Shown here in pieces: positions 47,034 to 60,815 of a stretch of DNA of 64,000 nt. The stretch is taken from positions 20,993,852 through 21,057,851 of the forward strand of contig NC_080562.1 in NCBI RefSeq assembly GCF_030253575.1, read 5' to 3'. The number at the start of each line of letters is the position of its first letter. Position 1 is the first letter of the stretch. The notes below the pieces were generated by a model. It did no database searches and was not told where the DNA came from. It saw nothing but the letters and a program-made list of their open reading frames with translations. A program made the position numbers and the translations under genes. The DNA is from Rhododendron vialii (Eukaryota > Streptophyta > Magnoliopsida > Ericales > Ericaceae).

Positions 47034-47305
47034 GCAAGCCGTTTGTGGGTTGTGGGTTCAAACTTCAGAGCTTCACTGATTCCGTCGTTCCGAGGTCGAA
47101 CGGTGGACGCCGGACGCAAGGGACGTGAGAGAGAGAGGCTGTGGAGGCGGAGACAACGCCGTGATGGTGTGTGCCTTTCGTCTGGAATGGGACGAAGGCT
47201 CGCGGAGGCGGAGATCTGGAAGTGGAAGGGTATGGCCATGGCTTTGGTCCCTGGATAAAAATTGTAGAGGAGAAGAAAGAGTGATGAGAGAGAATGAGTT
47301 GTTTG

Positions 47306-47308
<3 letters not shown>

Positions 47309-47354
<46 letters not shown>
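47309..47354. repeat. (GA)n microsatellite
   Basis: About twenty-three GA steps; reading frames through it give only Glu-Arg or Leu-Ser strings. Confidence 0.95.
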
Positions 47355-47357
<3 letters not shown>

Positions 47358-47603
47358 TTTTCCCTTTGATGGCTTCAATCTGAAAATATTGAAGAGAGGA
47401 GAGATAGACTTGTCTTTTTTGTATGGGATATCGTGATAAGAAGAGAGAAGAGTAGAGATTCAAAGAAAAAAAGAGAGTGGGTGGGTATTAAATGTATTGA
47501 TGTGTACAGAAGTTCAGAACTTCTTTTTAGGCACAACAGACGTGTTTTTTCAAACTTACACTAGCAGGAGTTCAGGACATCATATATATGTATACATATA
47601 TAA

Positions 47604-50600
47604 TCTATATAATAAAACAGAGCTGTGTTTGAATTCAAAAGACAACCAACGTTCTAGATTTATCCTCATTTATATAATAAAACAGAGCTGTGTTTGAATC
47701 CAAAAGACAACCAACGTTCTAGATTTATCCTCATCTATATAATAAAACAGAGCTGTGTTTGAATCCAAAAGACAACCAACGCTCTAGATTTATCCTCATG
47801 CCTACATAAATCTCTACCTTTCATTCTATAAAATGGTGTTTTGGTAAATACTTTGCTTTTTATCCCGCCTTTATGAAACGAAATCTGCCATAATTACATT
47901 CCATATTCTAATCCCATGACTTGCGAGAATTCCAAACTGAAAAGGAAACATAAATCATTAACATGGCAAAGTCATCCCTTAATTATTATCCTTACGGCGG
48001 CATTTTTCCAAAGAAAACGGTAGGAGTACTCCCCATTACCATTTAAAGTAGTTTCTAAAGCAATTCTTTGTAAAATTTGGTAATTAAGATTCCGTGATTT
48101 TCCTTCCTCGTGATTTTGTGGGTTCAAATTTTAAAAGAATAACCTTCTTTTTTTTTAAGTTTCTCATTCGGTAATCACGGAATTGGTTACCCCCTTTTTT
48201 AAAAGTGACTAATTTTTAATAGGATTGGTTACCACATCCCATGATTTTCGAAAGAAAACAAATAATTGGAAGAGCTTATGAAGAAAAAACTCTTTACTAA
48301 CAAATCTCTTCTTTATTTGAAACATATGTTTGATCTACAAAAATCAAAAGGTCTCTTTTATGCATTAAGTCATTTAGACTTTCTATGTTTTTTCCTTTGT
48401 TATTGAAATCTATATCGTCTTTTTTCTACATTAGTCTTTATTTTCACAGAGTTACTAATAATTTTCTTTTTATTTGCTATTTGCAGATTCATAGGAGTGA
48501 CGACATAAAATGGAAGCTTTGGAGGCATCATAATTTCAAGTGAATTTTCCTGCAAAACTGGAACTTCAAATTGCTGTCAAAGTAATTTCAAGGGATTTTT
48601 TTTGGCAAAACTGAAACTTTATATGAAGAACTAGCGTTGTAAGTATTAACAATATTCCTATTCTTATATGATTTTTTTTTATTTCTCCTTCCGTTTGATC
48701 TTATTTAGAACTGATTATCCAAACTTCTTATTCTGATTTCTGCCTTTGAAATTTGCAAATGGTTTCTTTGAAAATCTGGACATATGTTTTGTTAACTAAT
48801 TTAATTTGATAGGCTTCCGAGAAAATGTGTTCATTAATTTTTTGTTTACTAATCTTTGAAAATCCGATAGGCTTCCTAAGGACAACGGATAGCAACAGAT
48901 AAAAAAATTTCTACCATCTTTTTTTTTTTCATCCATTGTTTTCCATTTCAAATATTTCAATATGCTTCTTAGCATGCATTTCTCCCTTTAAACATTGGTA
49001 AAAAGGTGTAGTTGCTTTGATTTAGTTGTTTTGTACTACTATTAGCTCTAATGATCTCATTTTTTTTATTGGGATTCTACTTCGCGTTCAATGATTGGCA
49101 ATGAGATCAAGACAATAATGCCAATTTTTTCCCTGAAAGTGTGCTTCATGGCTCATGATCAGTCCTTATGCTTCTCCTCTGCTATTTGCAAACACTCCGA
49201 ACAATTGGTTTACATTAATTACATTATAATTATGGAAGAATTTTGATTAGGTTATTATAATCAGTCTATTTTCTGGCGTGATGATATCGTTAGTATGTAT
49301 TATGTCTCTAAGTTTTTGGTTGGTGGTGATTGGTGCAGGTATTCCTAGAAAGGGGCTTTGGCGTGGTGTTCTTGCACGTCCTTTGTCCAGGAAAGGAAGG
49401 TTAGATGCGTGCCTAAAGGAGCTCCTCGGCCATCTTAATCTTAAGAATATTGAGGGACAAAGGAGCATTGGAGTCTTCATGATGACCGACCGTCTTTGTT
49501 AGGTTAAATTCTGATTTATTTTGTTAACTTGAATTTTGTTTTATTTTTTTGTTGTTGAATGATGTATGGTGAATGATGTTGACAATTTAGAATAAGAATT
49601 TTTTTGTTTGATATGAATTTAAATTAACTATGTGTACTTTGATTCATCCCGTGCATGGCACATTTCTGGAAAGAGTGTAACTCTTTTTCAACATTTCTGA
49701 ATGGTTTAGTCATCCTTTTCAAGATGCAAAGGATTCGATCCAATTCTTTCAAGATGCTAGGGAACAAACTATTTGTGCTTCGCTTAGTGGATTCTTTCTC
49801 GCCCGATCTACGCTTTGCCACAAGTTTGTAACTATTGTAAGCCTATTTTTTTTTTTTATGTTGCTTCGTTCTTTGTTGTTTCGTGGTTAAAATAGCTTTT
49901 GGGGGAAGCTATAGACAACATAAATTAATTTTGTAAAGTCTTCAGTTAACATGTGTTGGTTTGGCTATCTAGGTTTCATTTTGTTTGAATCCACTTAGTT
50001 GTAGTACTAGGCATGTATTGTGCAATTGGGAGAGTGGGATTGAAGTTATATTTTCGATCTACAATCTTGGTGATGGATTAAATCCAATTGCACTGCCCTT
50101 CGTCTATAACATTGGTTCCTAATTTTTTATGTAAATCCTTTTTCATTTTTTATGCTGGCAAGAGATGGTGGTTATGTGATTGACTAGGTCCTCACAGTTG
50201 CTTGAGAAGTATTGCGATGTGATCGTTTGGACTTGGGACTATTGCTTCAAGTAATATTTTCTTATGGCTTTCAATGGAATTTTTTTTGGAGGCAAAATCG
50301 AATGATCCTGTATGAAGGTGGTGTTGATGTTGGTATGTACTAAATTTGATAGTCTTTGTGAATGATTATTGGTTCGGGATGTCTTTCATTGAAAGTAACT
50401 CATAAAATTTATATTGATATTCATACGCTTTGTGATACTGATTTACAACTGGGGGAAGGATAAGTGGAGATAATCAATCGGGGGAAGAATAGGTTATTTA
50501 CAATGTGTTTTTAAACATGGATATTTAAGCACAGTCATTGATGAGTGAAGAAAATGATGCTCTATTGATTTTTTTCTGCCATTGTGTTAAAGAGGTTGGA

Positions 50601-50668
50601 GGGATAAAACTTAATAATTTTTTGGCTATCAATTCGGAGCCGTGCCTTTAGGCACGGGCATGCACTAG
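47604..50668 (+). mobile_element. Helitron 2 (3065 bp) with triplicated 5' end
   Basis: The 5' end TCTATATAATAAAAC follows an A at 47603. The first 65 bp occur three times in tandem (47604, 47669, 47734). The 3' end is the hairpin GTGCCTTTAGGCAC, GGGCATGCA and CTAG at 50665-50668. No Rep/helicase is seen. An exon-like ORF after a GTGCAG acceptor (49340-49501, IPRKGLWRGVLARPLSRKGR then LKELLGHLNLKN) ends in a stop and may be a captured fragment of an unknown gene. Confidence 0.82.
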
Positions 50669-51265
50669 TCTATATAATAAAACAGAACTGTGTTTGAATC
50701 CAAAAGACAACCAACGCTCCAGATTTATCCCCTCCTTCCACATAAATCTACGCCCTCCATTCTACAAAATGGCATGCCCGCAAATATTTAACATTTTTTG
50801 AGCATTCCCAAACACACATTCCTGTGCCTAATTTGGAAATCTAATTTCGAAACCTCCGTTCTTATTAATACTCCGTATTATGGAAACGATTATTCGGTCA
50901 TCAAATGAAAGCATGGGAATGAAACAATTATAGGACTCAATTGATTGATTGATTGATTTCGGCCATCAGCTAAGGAAACAATTATCGTAAAGGAAACAGA
51001 TTGATTTCAAAATGAATAATTATATCATTTAAACCCTTAAAATCAAAATTCTTAATTTCAAACTAATTTTGTTTCCTTATTTCCCTAATCGTATAGGACT
51101 TTATTTTGAAACCCCACCAGATCCCAATTCCTTCAATCACTATCACTAATTAGTTTCATTCCCTAATCTTAATATGACTCTTAATCTAAATCCAGTGATT
51201 TCCAATTTAATAGCATGATTTACGCTTCCCAAAAATATCTTCCCAAATATATGAGTTCCTTCTTC

Positions 51266-51315
<50 letters not shown>

Positions 51316-54300
51316 GAAAAATGAAGAGTTGGCCTTCGGAAAAGCATCCACAAATCCTCCGTAGGGTTTTATCCCCTTCAAACCACGTTTAGGAACTGCC
51401 CATTGCAACTCCAAGAGATCTCCAACTGTAACTCCAAATTTTTCATTAGCATTTGTCTTCAACAACCATTACCAGTGAAACCCAATCCAGATGTATATAC
51501 CGAAAACTTATCTTTGAACAAGGTATGTGATATATGTTTAGGTTTATGTTATGTAATCACTATTATATTGCACTGCATTTTATTGATATAGTTTCTCTTT
51601 GTCGCCAACTAATTAAACATTATGTTTTTCATAGCAAGGCCCTGTATAATGGATGCTATATGTAAGGCCATGAATTAATTAGGTACTGCATTAGGAGGAT
51701 TATTTTGTTGATCATGACTTTGGTGAAATAAACAGATTTGGCAATCTAGCTTTGGAGGATTTGCCAAAGAAACGCTTCCTAATGTAGGTATTGAGACGAC
51801 TCAATTTGAAGTCATAGTTGGTATTAATTCGAAATTTAATTTTGTTTTGTGCCCACATCTTGCTAAGGATTTTGGAACTCTTTTAAATACAAAGTAATTG
51901 GAGTGTACATTAAGACTGAATTGTTTTGGTCTTGCGATTCTATATTTTCTTACATGGCTTTCAGCATTTTGTAGTTTGACCGAAGACTCCATTGTGTTAC
52001 GGTAAGTTAATTAGGTAGAGATGTTCCTTATTATATTACATTCAGTCATGACTTCGAAGTTTTAATATCACACATGAATTTATTTTACAAATGGTTTATT
52101 GGTGTCAGAGAAATCATATGGCTGCGGTTTTGGTGGTCTAATAAGGATTAGCTTTTGGTGGTATGATACCGTTTAGAACCTTTTTTGTTTTGAATTTGCT
52201 TGGCCTTCGTATTTTATACATTTAGTTGGAATATAATGGCCAAAATGCTTTGCTAGCTATGTTTTCCATTGCCACACCATAGTACGCCAAAAGTGCCAAA
52301 ACACCTTTTCATAGGCATCTATGTACATACTGGCTCAAATTCACTTGGCTTGGCTTGGCTTGGCTTAGCTTAATCAATTGTATGTGAGACAAATATATGA
52401 AGTGACGAGTTGTGCATGGAGTGAAACTCATTACTTGAAACTAATACTATGGTAAACATAATTTTTTGTCTCATTAGATTCATTACCAACATGATCTCTA
52501 TTCCAGTTTCTTATGGAAATTCCAATTCTAATTGAAGATTGTGTCTTTTTTGCTTTTTTTATGTTGCGTCGAATTAATATGCGGTAGGACAAATAAAATA
52601 TTTATTTTGATGATATTCTTAGTTTTGTTAATTTCTTTTTATCAAGTTATGAAGCAGGGGTTCATGTTGCAAATGGGAGAAACTGCATGAGAGAGCTATG
52701 GAGGTGGGTGGGTGCATAAGGATCACATGCAATGAGTTTCAGTTTTCATGCAGAAATATTGCAAGACGTGAGGTCTTCCTGCTATTACTAGAGGGAGATG
52801 AGAATATAGGATTTGCTTATGGTAAGAAGTGGAAAGAGTTACGAAGGGGTTGAAGTGGGTTAGAATGGGTGAGAATCTAAAGGAGGATTCGGATGTAAGT
52901 CATGATAATTGGGGTTTGAAATTTATTACGGTTGAATTTGTTTTCATAGGTTAGAGGACGGAGATGGGTCTCTCAGTGGTGTTGTGTATGGTTTTGTAAT
53001 TGCTATTGTATGCGATTTGTTGAATATGCAATCACATTACGTTTAGGCCAAGATGACATTGTTTGTAGTTAATTTCATTTCAAGTGTGAGTGTGACTGAC
53101 TTTCGATGGAGTTGTTGAATTTTAGATTAGTCGAAGTGGTACCCACTAATTAAAAATTGATTTGTGTTGGGGTCAAATTTATGTGGGTGTGTGTCCATAG
53201 GCATGACCTTGCTGAAGAGTAACGACACTAAAAGCCAATTCCAATGCCGCATTCTTAGAGCCGTGCCTTAAACACAATTATTATTAGCTTTGGAGGTTCA
53301 AATTCGTTATTAGCTTTCCATGGATGATTTTGTTCAAACACAGTTATTTTTTGTTCATTTTGTGTTCTGATTGTTTAACTATAGGATTCAACTAATTGGG
53401 TTTGAAATCAATCCTAATCATTTGGCTGGATCGCTTATAGCAATTTATGAAGCTTCCGTTCTCTATCAATTGCTTATCAATCTAGCATTTCTTCCGCTCA
53501 TTCCATGAAGCTCAGTGTTTGGGTTTTTGTTGGGCATATGGTGTATTTGGAAATTAAGCTTCTATAGTTCTATCCAACCCATTGAAGCTCTACCAGGCCA
53601 AGAACATGCAAGGGTGTTGGGAACCCAATTATATTGGCGCCCCCAACCTTTGATTGCCATGCATGAAAAGCTTTGGTTTTCCTCATTCTATGTTCTTCTA
53701 TTCCTGCCATTTTCTCTTGAAGCTCAATGTGTGGGTGTTCTCTTTTGCAAATGGTATATTTGGGGATTAAGCTTCTACGGGCCGGAAGCTCTAACGAGCC
53801 AACTACACCCAATGATGTTGGAACCCAGTAACATTGGGAGCCTCCAACCTCACCCAGTCTCCACTCCCAGGTATCAGTCAAATAAACCAAAGACGAATGA
53901 ATCCTAGGTTTGATTTGGAAGTTAAGAATAAGGGGATGATGAATCTTAGGTTTGATTTGGAAGTTGATAATAAGATACGGGACAACTTGGCCTAAAATAG
54001 CATGATACTTCTTAATCCAGTGCATTTGTTTGGAACAAAGGAGCACAAACGATGTCTGTGGAACTAAGCCTCTTTTTTATTTGTCATTAAGTAAACCAGC
54101 TTAGGCGATCACTGATTAGTATACAAATCATAAATTCTTGCCAAAAGACAACTGAGTAGTTCAAAGAACAACTTATGTGTATTAGCTTTTACGGTGCTAT
54201 TACCATGTTCACGGTGTCTATCATGATCCTAGGAACAAAATTGTTGAAATAGTAAAACTTTATAACGAAAGAGGAAATGGAAAAACTTGCGATGAATCAC

Positions 54301-54934
54301 TAGCCTCAGTAAAGTGGTTTCTCAACATGCTTTCTCAAAGACGTATTGCCCAAATGTTGGATCAGATATTTGTTGTTTTCTATATTTACATGTCTGGATA
54401 TTTGTCAGCTTTGAATATTAGATTCGCTCTACTCCAGCTATTGCATTGCTACTTATTTGGCTGCGATTCAAGTTGTGTTTTTTTTTATGAGAAGTCAGGT
54501 TAAATGAAGAACGTGGTTATTAGTAGAGAAGAGTAATCCTTTTTTTTGGAAAGTCAAGAGTAGTCCTTTATGTACATAATTGAAATAAATGGACCCTGTT
54601 TGAAGTTAATTTGAGACACACCCTGAAGGCGGGACAAAACATGTCTAATGGGAGATTGTGTTCATTGGTAAAAAGGGCAATTCAATTTTTGTTTCAAAAC
54701 ATGTTTCGTCGCGCCTTCAGGCACGGGCAATATCAAAACCCTCCAAATCTCATTTGAATTTTCAATACTGTATTGAGAAACTACATTACAGAAATTGTGA
54801 TGATTCATTGAAAGTTTTCACTCCATGATTTGTGCGACGATCTGAATTTGCGGAAAAAATAAAATCGTGAGTCCAAAATTTATTTACGTGTGTTGATTGT
54901 TCGAGCCGTGCCTTTAGGCACGGGCATGCACTAG
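50669..54934 (+). mobile_element. Helitron 3 (4266 bp), abutting Helitron 2
   Basis: TCTATATAATAAAAC starts immediately after the CTAG of Helitron 2. The 3' end GTGCCTTTAGGCACGGGCAT, GCA, CTAG ends at 54934 and is followed by T. Older terminus-like relics occur at 53264 (GCCGTGCCTTAAACAC) and 54715 (GCGCCTTCAGGCACGGGC). Inside is a two-copy tandem repeat of about 210 bp (53506-53850). No Rep/helicase is recognised. Confidence 0.8.
51268..51313. repeat. (CT)n microsatellite
   Basis: About twenty-two CT steps inside Helitron 3. Confidence 0.95.
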
Positions 54935-55128
54935 TATACGTAATATGGTCGGGTGGGTCGGACACGGCGGGTCCGTTTGACAAGAACCCGAACCCCAAAC
55001 CGAGACCCATTTTTTTACCAAAACCCAACCCGTAACCGTCCAATATACCTATTCGAAACCGACCGAGACCCTTCGGATTGGGTCGGACCTGCGGGTTCAC
55101 GGGTATTTTGCACAGGCCTACCCTATGT

Positions 55129-57397
55129 AGTAATGCTGCATAGCCGGGGGGGGGGGGGGGGGGTGTTTGTGGGGTTATGCATTGCATTGAAGGGTGTTTA
55201 TGATGGCAAGTTCTATGAGAGCAAGACATGGAACTTAGAAGCTAGCTAGATCTAACACGGGTACAGTGGGTTAAGGCCATATGCATCTAGGAGAAATGGG
55301 AAGGATACCCTTCAATTGAATGGAATTCATCTTGAACACAATTGTGTTACATCATAAACGATCGAGTAGGCAACTGACTGCAGCATTGTTCGCAAAGAAG
55401 TATCTAAAAAAGTTCTAAGACGGCACCAAATTGGAAGACTAGGAACTTAGGAAGACGAGATTATGAATCAAGGCTGCAAACAAGTAGAGCTAGTTTTGAA
55501 GGTTCAAGCTCGGCTCGTTCAAAACTAGCCTAGCTCGGGTTTGGCCTAAGTCAAGCCCAAATAATCGAGTTCGAGCTTGGCTCGTTTAGTATTGATTGTG
55601 TCATTTCCGTATAAAAAATAATTAATAAAACAGAATAATTATTACTACCTAAAAGACAGCGGTAAGTACTCCGAGTATCGTTAGGAATTACGAAGGCTAA
55701 GTTGCGGTTACTTCAACTAATTTCTAAATTAATTCAGAAACAGATTTGATTGTGCGATTCCTAAAACATTAAAAGCTAAACTAAATTATAGCAATTAAAA
55801 AGTAGAAAGAGTTTATGAGAGAAAAATTTAGAGTTTCGAATCCACTCAACCCATTGTAACAATTTTCTATGCGATGATAAAGGTTAATTATTCGAATTAA
55901 TCCGGATATCGTTAGGGTTCACGGGCCCTCACGGTATCGCCAAATGATTTTCATGAATCATCAAATATCATGGGGTATCGCCACCTAGCATGGATCATCT
56001 TACTAGTACGATCCGTCTCTGTGGCACAGATCGTCTAATAGCACGATATATATAACCCATCCTACTCAGTTAGTACAAAACAATTAGAAACCGTTATATG
56101 AACGTGCATAAGAATCTAGAAAATCATACACAAGACTTAATAGAAAAAATTAATATCGCAAATAAATCCTAAATCAAAACATATACATTGTTACTCAGAG
56201 CGTGAGTTTCATATACAACCTAGAAGAGGATTTTAGACGGCCATGGAAGACGGGTGTTCCTTGTCCGAGAGCTGCTGCCCGAAGGTCTCTGGCCGAAACT
56301 TTTCTCACGTTCCAAACTGACTGCCGAAGTCAATGGCTAATACTCTTTTTATATGTAGGGTTGCAAGAATTACATAAGAGGTCTATGGGACTTTATGTAA
56401 TTACTAATCAACAATTCTTCTTCAAAGCTCTTTACACTTTAGCCCCAGCCTTCCATTAAATCATATTTTTATACAATATTTTGAACAACGAGCTCGATCA
56501 CCCTGTAAATACAAAAAAGGACAAAATAATATAAAGTAACATAGATAAATGATTAACAAATGTAGTCTGGATGGCCATAATATCAATATTTCGGCACTTA
56601 TCAAGTATTGAGAAGTTCAAGCTCGGTTTTTTTACTACACAAGCCTCTAAAAATGAACCAAGCTGCTTATATACGAGTTGAGTTCGAGCTCGACCTATGT
56701 TACCTGGAACGCGGATCATTCCGGTACAAGGAACGGCAATGCGGTACACCGCATGCTTAAATTATGGTATGTTATGGGTAGGTTTTCTATAGATAACAAA
56801 ACTAAAACTTACTCTTCCAAGCGATAAACATCCAGTGTAACACTCTTATTATGCGATAATCACATGCTAATAACACTCTTATTATGGTTTAAGAGAACCA
56901 CATACTGTATAACAAATCGGGAAACAAATTTAAGAAGAAATAATACAAATACAACAAGTCGAATATAGACGGCCAAAGAACCTCCTAGCTATACACGGTT
57001 CCAATGGCATAATCTTGGAGATATAGATCTTGGTTCTTAATTCGCGCGCATACACAAATGCTTCAATCGCCATAGCTTTGTTTGTTTGTTTGTTTGAATT
57101 TTTTCACTTCAAACGTCCGCTGCAGTTGGGGTAGAGAGAGACAATGCTATTGCTGGTGGTCTAAATGCTTATCACGTCACATGTGTGTGAGGATGGGGTT
57201 TTTTGTAACGGAGGTGGAAAGATGATTCCAATTGGAAGACGCTTAGAACTCGTACATGGTTTAAGCTGTTCAAATTAAAAACTCTAGGATCTAATTTGGG
57301 CAATCAGTGAAACTCTGATGTACTACTCTGCTTTTCCCTTCAGCCAACTACTAGAGTCCCTCCACTTGAAAAACTAGCAGAAGCGGCCATAAGCACC
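55129..57397. other. Spacer with repeat-like text and a poly-G run
   Basis: A run of about nineteen G lies near 55145-55163. GAGCTCGG/TCGAGCTTGG-type repeat text occurs near 55500-55590 and 56610-56700, probably relics of a TIR element. 55850-56050 has short repeated phrases (GGTATCGCCA, ACGATCCGTC). The promoter of the gene at 57398 should lie at the right end. No gene supported. Confidence 0.4.
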
Positions 57398-57485
57398 ATG
57401 GATCAACCAACCGGAGAGATCGCCGAGTCCCTTCACCTAATCACGTCCCTACAATCTCAGCTCGAGTCTCTCCAAATCAGAGTCA

Positions 57486-57530
<45 letters not shown>

Positions 57531-59411
57531 GCGTGGTATGTGGTGGGGAAGGGCCCTGTAGCACCACGTGGTGGTAGCACTGAATAATCACACTAACTAG
57601 GGTTTCACTTCCATTTCTCACTTCATTTCTGAACTGATAAAACTTCAGGAGTTAGAGTCCGACAATGCCAGACTATCGTCTCTCGTATCCAATTGCTGCT
57701 GTCACAAGGTAACTCACATCTCCTAATAAATCATCAAGCATAGTTTGATGTGAAATTGACGTCTTGATTTTTGCCCTTCGGGTAAATTTAGTTATGTAAT
57801 TTGATGAATATTCAACGGCGCGAGCACTGTAGATTTTTGTTTTCTTTTATTGCAGGCTGAGGAAAATATTCTTGCTCGTGTTTCGGGTAGTTTTGGTTTA
57901 GTTGATGAAAGAGGAAGTTCAAATTCCAATGGTGGTAAGAGCAGAAAAAAGAAGGAAAATCAGACAGTGCCAGGTTTCTTCCCACTTAAGCATTTTCTGC
58001 TTGAGTTATCTAGCACTAGCATAGAAAGCACTAATGGCTTACCTATGCATTATTGCAGATGATAAGGTGAGGACTGGACATCAGTACTCCAAAAGATATG
58101 TTGCTCTTAAAGTAATGTATTTTGGTCAGAGGTATGTCATGAGGCTACTGAAGCTATTAGTTTAAACCATTTACTGTTGCATTCTGTTGTTACTTGTTGC
58201 GAGTTCTTGTTGCTCTTCTTGATATTTTTCCTGGGCCATTTAGTTGGAAACTACGTTACTGTTCACATCATAAGTCATTGTAAGCAAAGTTTTCAAAGGC
58301 GAAAGCGCAAGGTGCAGTTGTTGACCTCTCATGAGGCGAGGCGTAAGCCTTTGAAGTTAAAATTAATTCAAATTATCATAAAAAGAGGGGATAGTGGTGG
58401 CGCCATACAAAGGTGCCTCACAAAAAACGAAAGAAAATGGTGGATTGAATTCACAAAAAATCATGTTAAGGCATACAAACATAGTCAGTTTAAAAGCACA
58501 CTAACCCTTTGTCTTAGCCCAAACAACTAATAATGAAGTGACTCTACACTTAGAAAAAAAGAGAAAGAAAGAATCGACTCTTTTGATGCATTCACTTTAG
58601 TATTCTGGGCAAAAAAGGAGTGAAAAACGTATGCCTCTGCATGCCTCCGACTGATAGCCAAATGCATTTGTGGTTCTCTACCTAAAAATCAATGCCTAGA
58701 AGCATTTTTGTTCTGCCTCGCATCCAGTCAAGCCCAGAATCGCCTTTGATAACATTCATTGTAAGTACTGGACCAGCTAGTATCTCATATGACTATTGGG
58801 TCGGAAAAATAATTAGCAAATGTGTTTATTGTCCTGATAGATAGAGTTAGCAAATATGAAGGTCAACACAAGGAGACTATTTGTTCATCCAAGCCGTTCA
58901 TATTTCTCCTCAGAAACCCATGTTTCCTCACACTAGGGCTACTGTAAATTTTTGTCATCTCCTGCAATATGGAGTTGAAGAAGGATGTTTCAGCTTTATG
59001 GAATTGAAGACTCTACTGTTCTGGTTTGGGTCTACATGATTTCACCCTACCAGTGACGAGTCCAGAGGAAATTGAAGTTGTCTTTCAAAACTCAAAAAAA
59101 TGGACTTACTTTTTTCTCTTTCTTTCTTTTGTTTTTGTTTCCCTATAGCCTTTACGATATGGTTTCATTACTTGAAAGAACCTGTGTAGTTAGCCAAAGG
59201 TTGCATCTTAAGTCATAATCTGCAAGAAATAACTTTAATCTGGTTTATGTGTTATCACTTTCTTTTACAGTTGATTTTGTCGTTCCCACTTGAAGTTTTT
59301 ATCTTTGTTGCTCGCTGTAGAGTTCCTGTTTCTTGTTCTGTAAGTCATTATGTTCTGCATTACAGGTTTTTTGGTTTTGCTTCAGAGGCTCAAATGGATC
59401 CAACTGTCGAG
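57398..59411 (+). CDS. tRNA pseudouridine synthase, TruA/Pus3 type, 5' part (five exons)
   Basis: The family converts uridine to pseudouridine in the tRNA anticodon stem-loop (positions 38/39 for Pus3). Exons 57398-57487, 57649-57708, 57856-57973, 58059-58131 and 59366-59411 have GT-AG borders and consistent phase, giving 129 residues so far. The N terminus is a Leu-rich coiled coil (SLQSQLESLQIRVKELESDN), then a basic linker (KSRKKKENQ), then the family start RYVALKVMYFGQRFFGFASE and AQMDPTVE. The next exon, with the catalytic Asp, is not found before 64000, so either the following intron exceeds 4.5 kb or the gene is broken by the repeats at 60.5-63.6 kb. Confidence 0.82.
57488..57529. repeat. 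(CT)n microsatellite at the start of intron 1
   Basis: It begins at the donor GTCTCTCT itself, so the splice site is part of the repeat. Confidence 0.9.
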
Positions 59412-60550
59412 GTTTGCTTCTTCTTTTTACAGCATTTTGAACATTTATGATGGAAGAACTATATCAGAATGTAACTGTGAATAAAATGTCGGAGGATTTA
59501 ATTCGAAATATGTTGTTCTTATTAAATTATGTGTTTATCCTACTCAAAAAGAAAAACTGGTCATGTAAGACTGTAAGTCAACAGACTCAAATAAATTTCT
59601 AGTCTACACTTGAATCCAGCGTAGAATATGGCATTGTTATTATATGATGGCATGAGATGTCCATCATTTGGCCAATAAGTTAATATTTACTTGCTTCTAT
59701 TTGCTCTGTTACTAATCCTTCTCTCTGAAGTACGCAGACTGCAATGCCCTACTCCTTGGTTTCGAAAGTTTACTTGTTTCAAAAGTTTTCTTTTCGACGA
59801 TGTACATTTCTTTTTTCTTTCCAGGTGAACCAAAATTGCTTTATTTTATGAATGGTATCCATTTTTTAGTGGAAAAATACTCAAAAAAAATTAGTTTCTA
59901 CTCCAAAAATTCTCTAAAAATTTCTGGCATCACATATACCCTTTTCAAACTCAAACCCCTACCGTTTTCACTCAAACCAGCCTTCAAATCACTCAATCAA
60001 AGCTTTGAAGGCCTTAATCAAGTCTAAAAAAGGTGTAAGAATGCTACATTTCCTATTTCTGGCATTCTGAGGAAGCCTAGGGGCATAAGGAAGTACTATG
60101 TACTAGCTAGTGTACCCATAGGCCTTGGTTGCAAAGATGTAACCTGTGCAAGCCCAGCGCTGGACATTTCTTCCCCAGTGCTGGGGTTCTTCTCCTAGAC
60201 TTACTGATTATCTCAATATCAGTAGAGTTCAGGGGCTCTACTGTTTACTTTTGGCTTTCAGTTGTTCATTTCCAGCATTGTTTCTTTCTGTTTTACTTTA
60301 AAAATGCATTAAAAAGTAATAAAAATCCTGAAAACCTTTTTCATGCATGTGTACTGATTGGTCGACTGTTTGGATAGTCAAGAACATGTTTTCACAACTG
60401 CTCTCTGAACGGAAGCCCAGCTCTGGGCACCTGAAGCGCTGGTCTTCTGTCTGTATTTTCAGTATGTGCTGTTTATTGCACAGTCCTTTCATATTAAACT
60501 GTACACTCCACACAAGCCTACACCGTACATGTTATGTGTTTAAAAGTTAA
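59412..60550. other. Probable intron of the tRNA pseudouridine synthase gene
   Basis: No further family exon is recognised; the sequence is AT-rich with a few short ORFs. Confidence 0.4.
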
Positions 60551-60558
60551 GCATATGA

Positions 60559-60815
60559 GCATTTCTAAAATCCCACAAGCATTTAGTAGAGACCGATCCT
60601 TGCATCGGGCGAGAGGGGTGCCGAATAAAACCCTTCCTCTCCCGTAACCTGGCTCCCAAATCCAAAATCTCTGGTTCAAACTCAAAATCAAGCTCAATTA
60701 TCATTTTCAAGTTCAAGGTTTCTCGGGTGACAAACCTTTTTACAAAAACCCGGGTGGCGACTCTCTCTTTCAAAACCTTCCAAAAACCAACCTCGGGCGT
60801 AGTAGCCCACACTCC
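60559..60815. repeat. Retrotransposon-derived fragment
   Basis: The text GACCGATCCTTGCATCGGGC, GTAACCTGGCTCCC and GGGTGGCGACTCTCTC recurs in inverse orientation at 63415-63615. GGTGGCGACTCT resembles the LTR/primer-site border of Ogre-type elements; that link is inference. Confidence 0.5.

Larger units (their letters stand above)
46769..55120. mobile_element. hAT-like element split by two Helitrons
   Basis: The left end TAGGGGTGTGCACGGG and, inverted, the right end TAGGCCTGTGCAAAATACCC are flanked by identical 8-bp duplications CCCTATGT (46761-46768 and 55121-55128), the hAT signature. Both arms are rich in GGGTCGG/GACCCGAACCC. Removing the Helitrons (47604-54934) leaves an element of about 1.0 kb without transposase. 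Confidence 0.8.

Noticed and set aside
47065..47463. Ser/Leu-rich ORFs on both strands
   Set aside because: Produced by (GA)n/(CT)n microsatellites.
47604..47798. CRISPR-like or simple satellite interpretation of the 65-bp repeats
   Set aside because: Each copy starts with the Helitron terminus shared with 27195 and 50669, which explains the repeats better; CRISPR is not expected in a plant.
53515..53907. 130-residue ORF in Helitron 3
   Set aside because: It spans a two-copy DNA tandem repeat, with Trp/Tyr-rich but unrecognisable sequence and no splice context; treated as chance.
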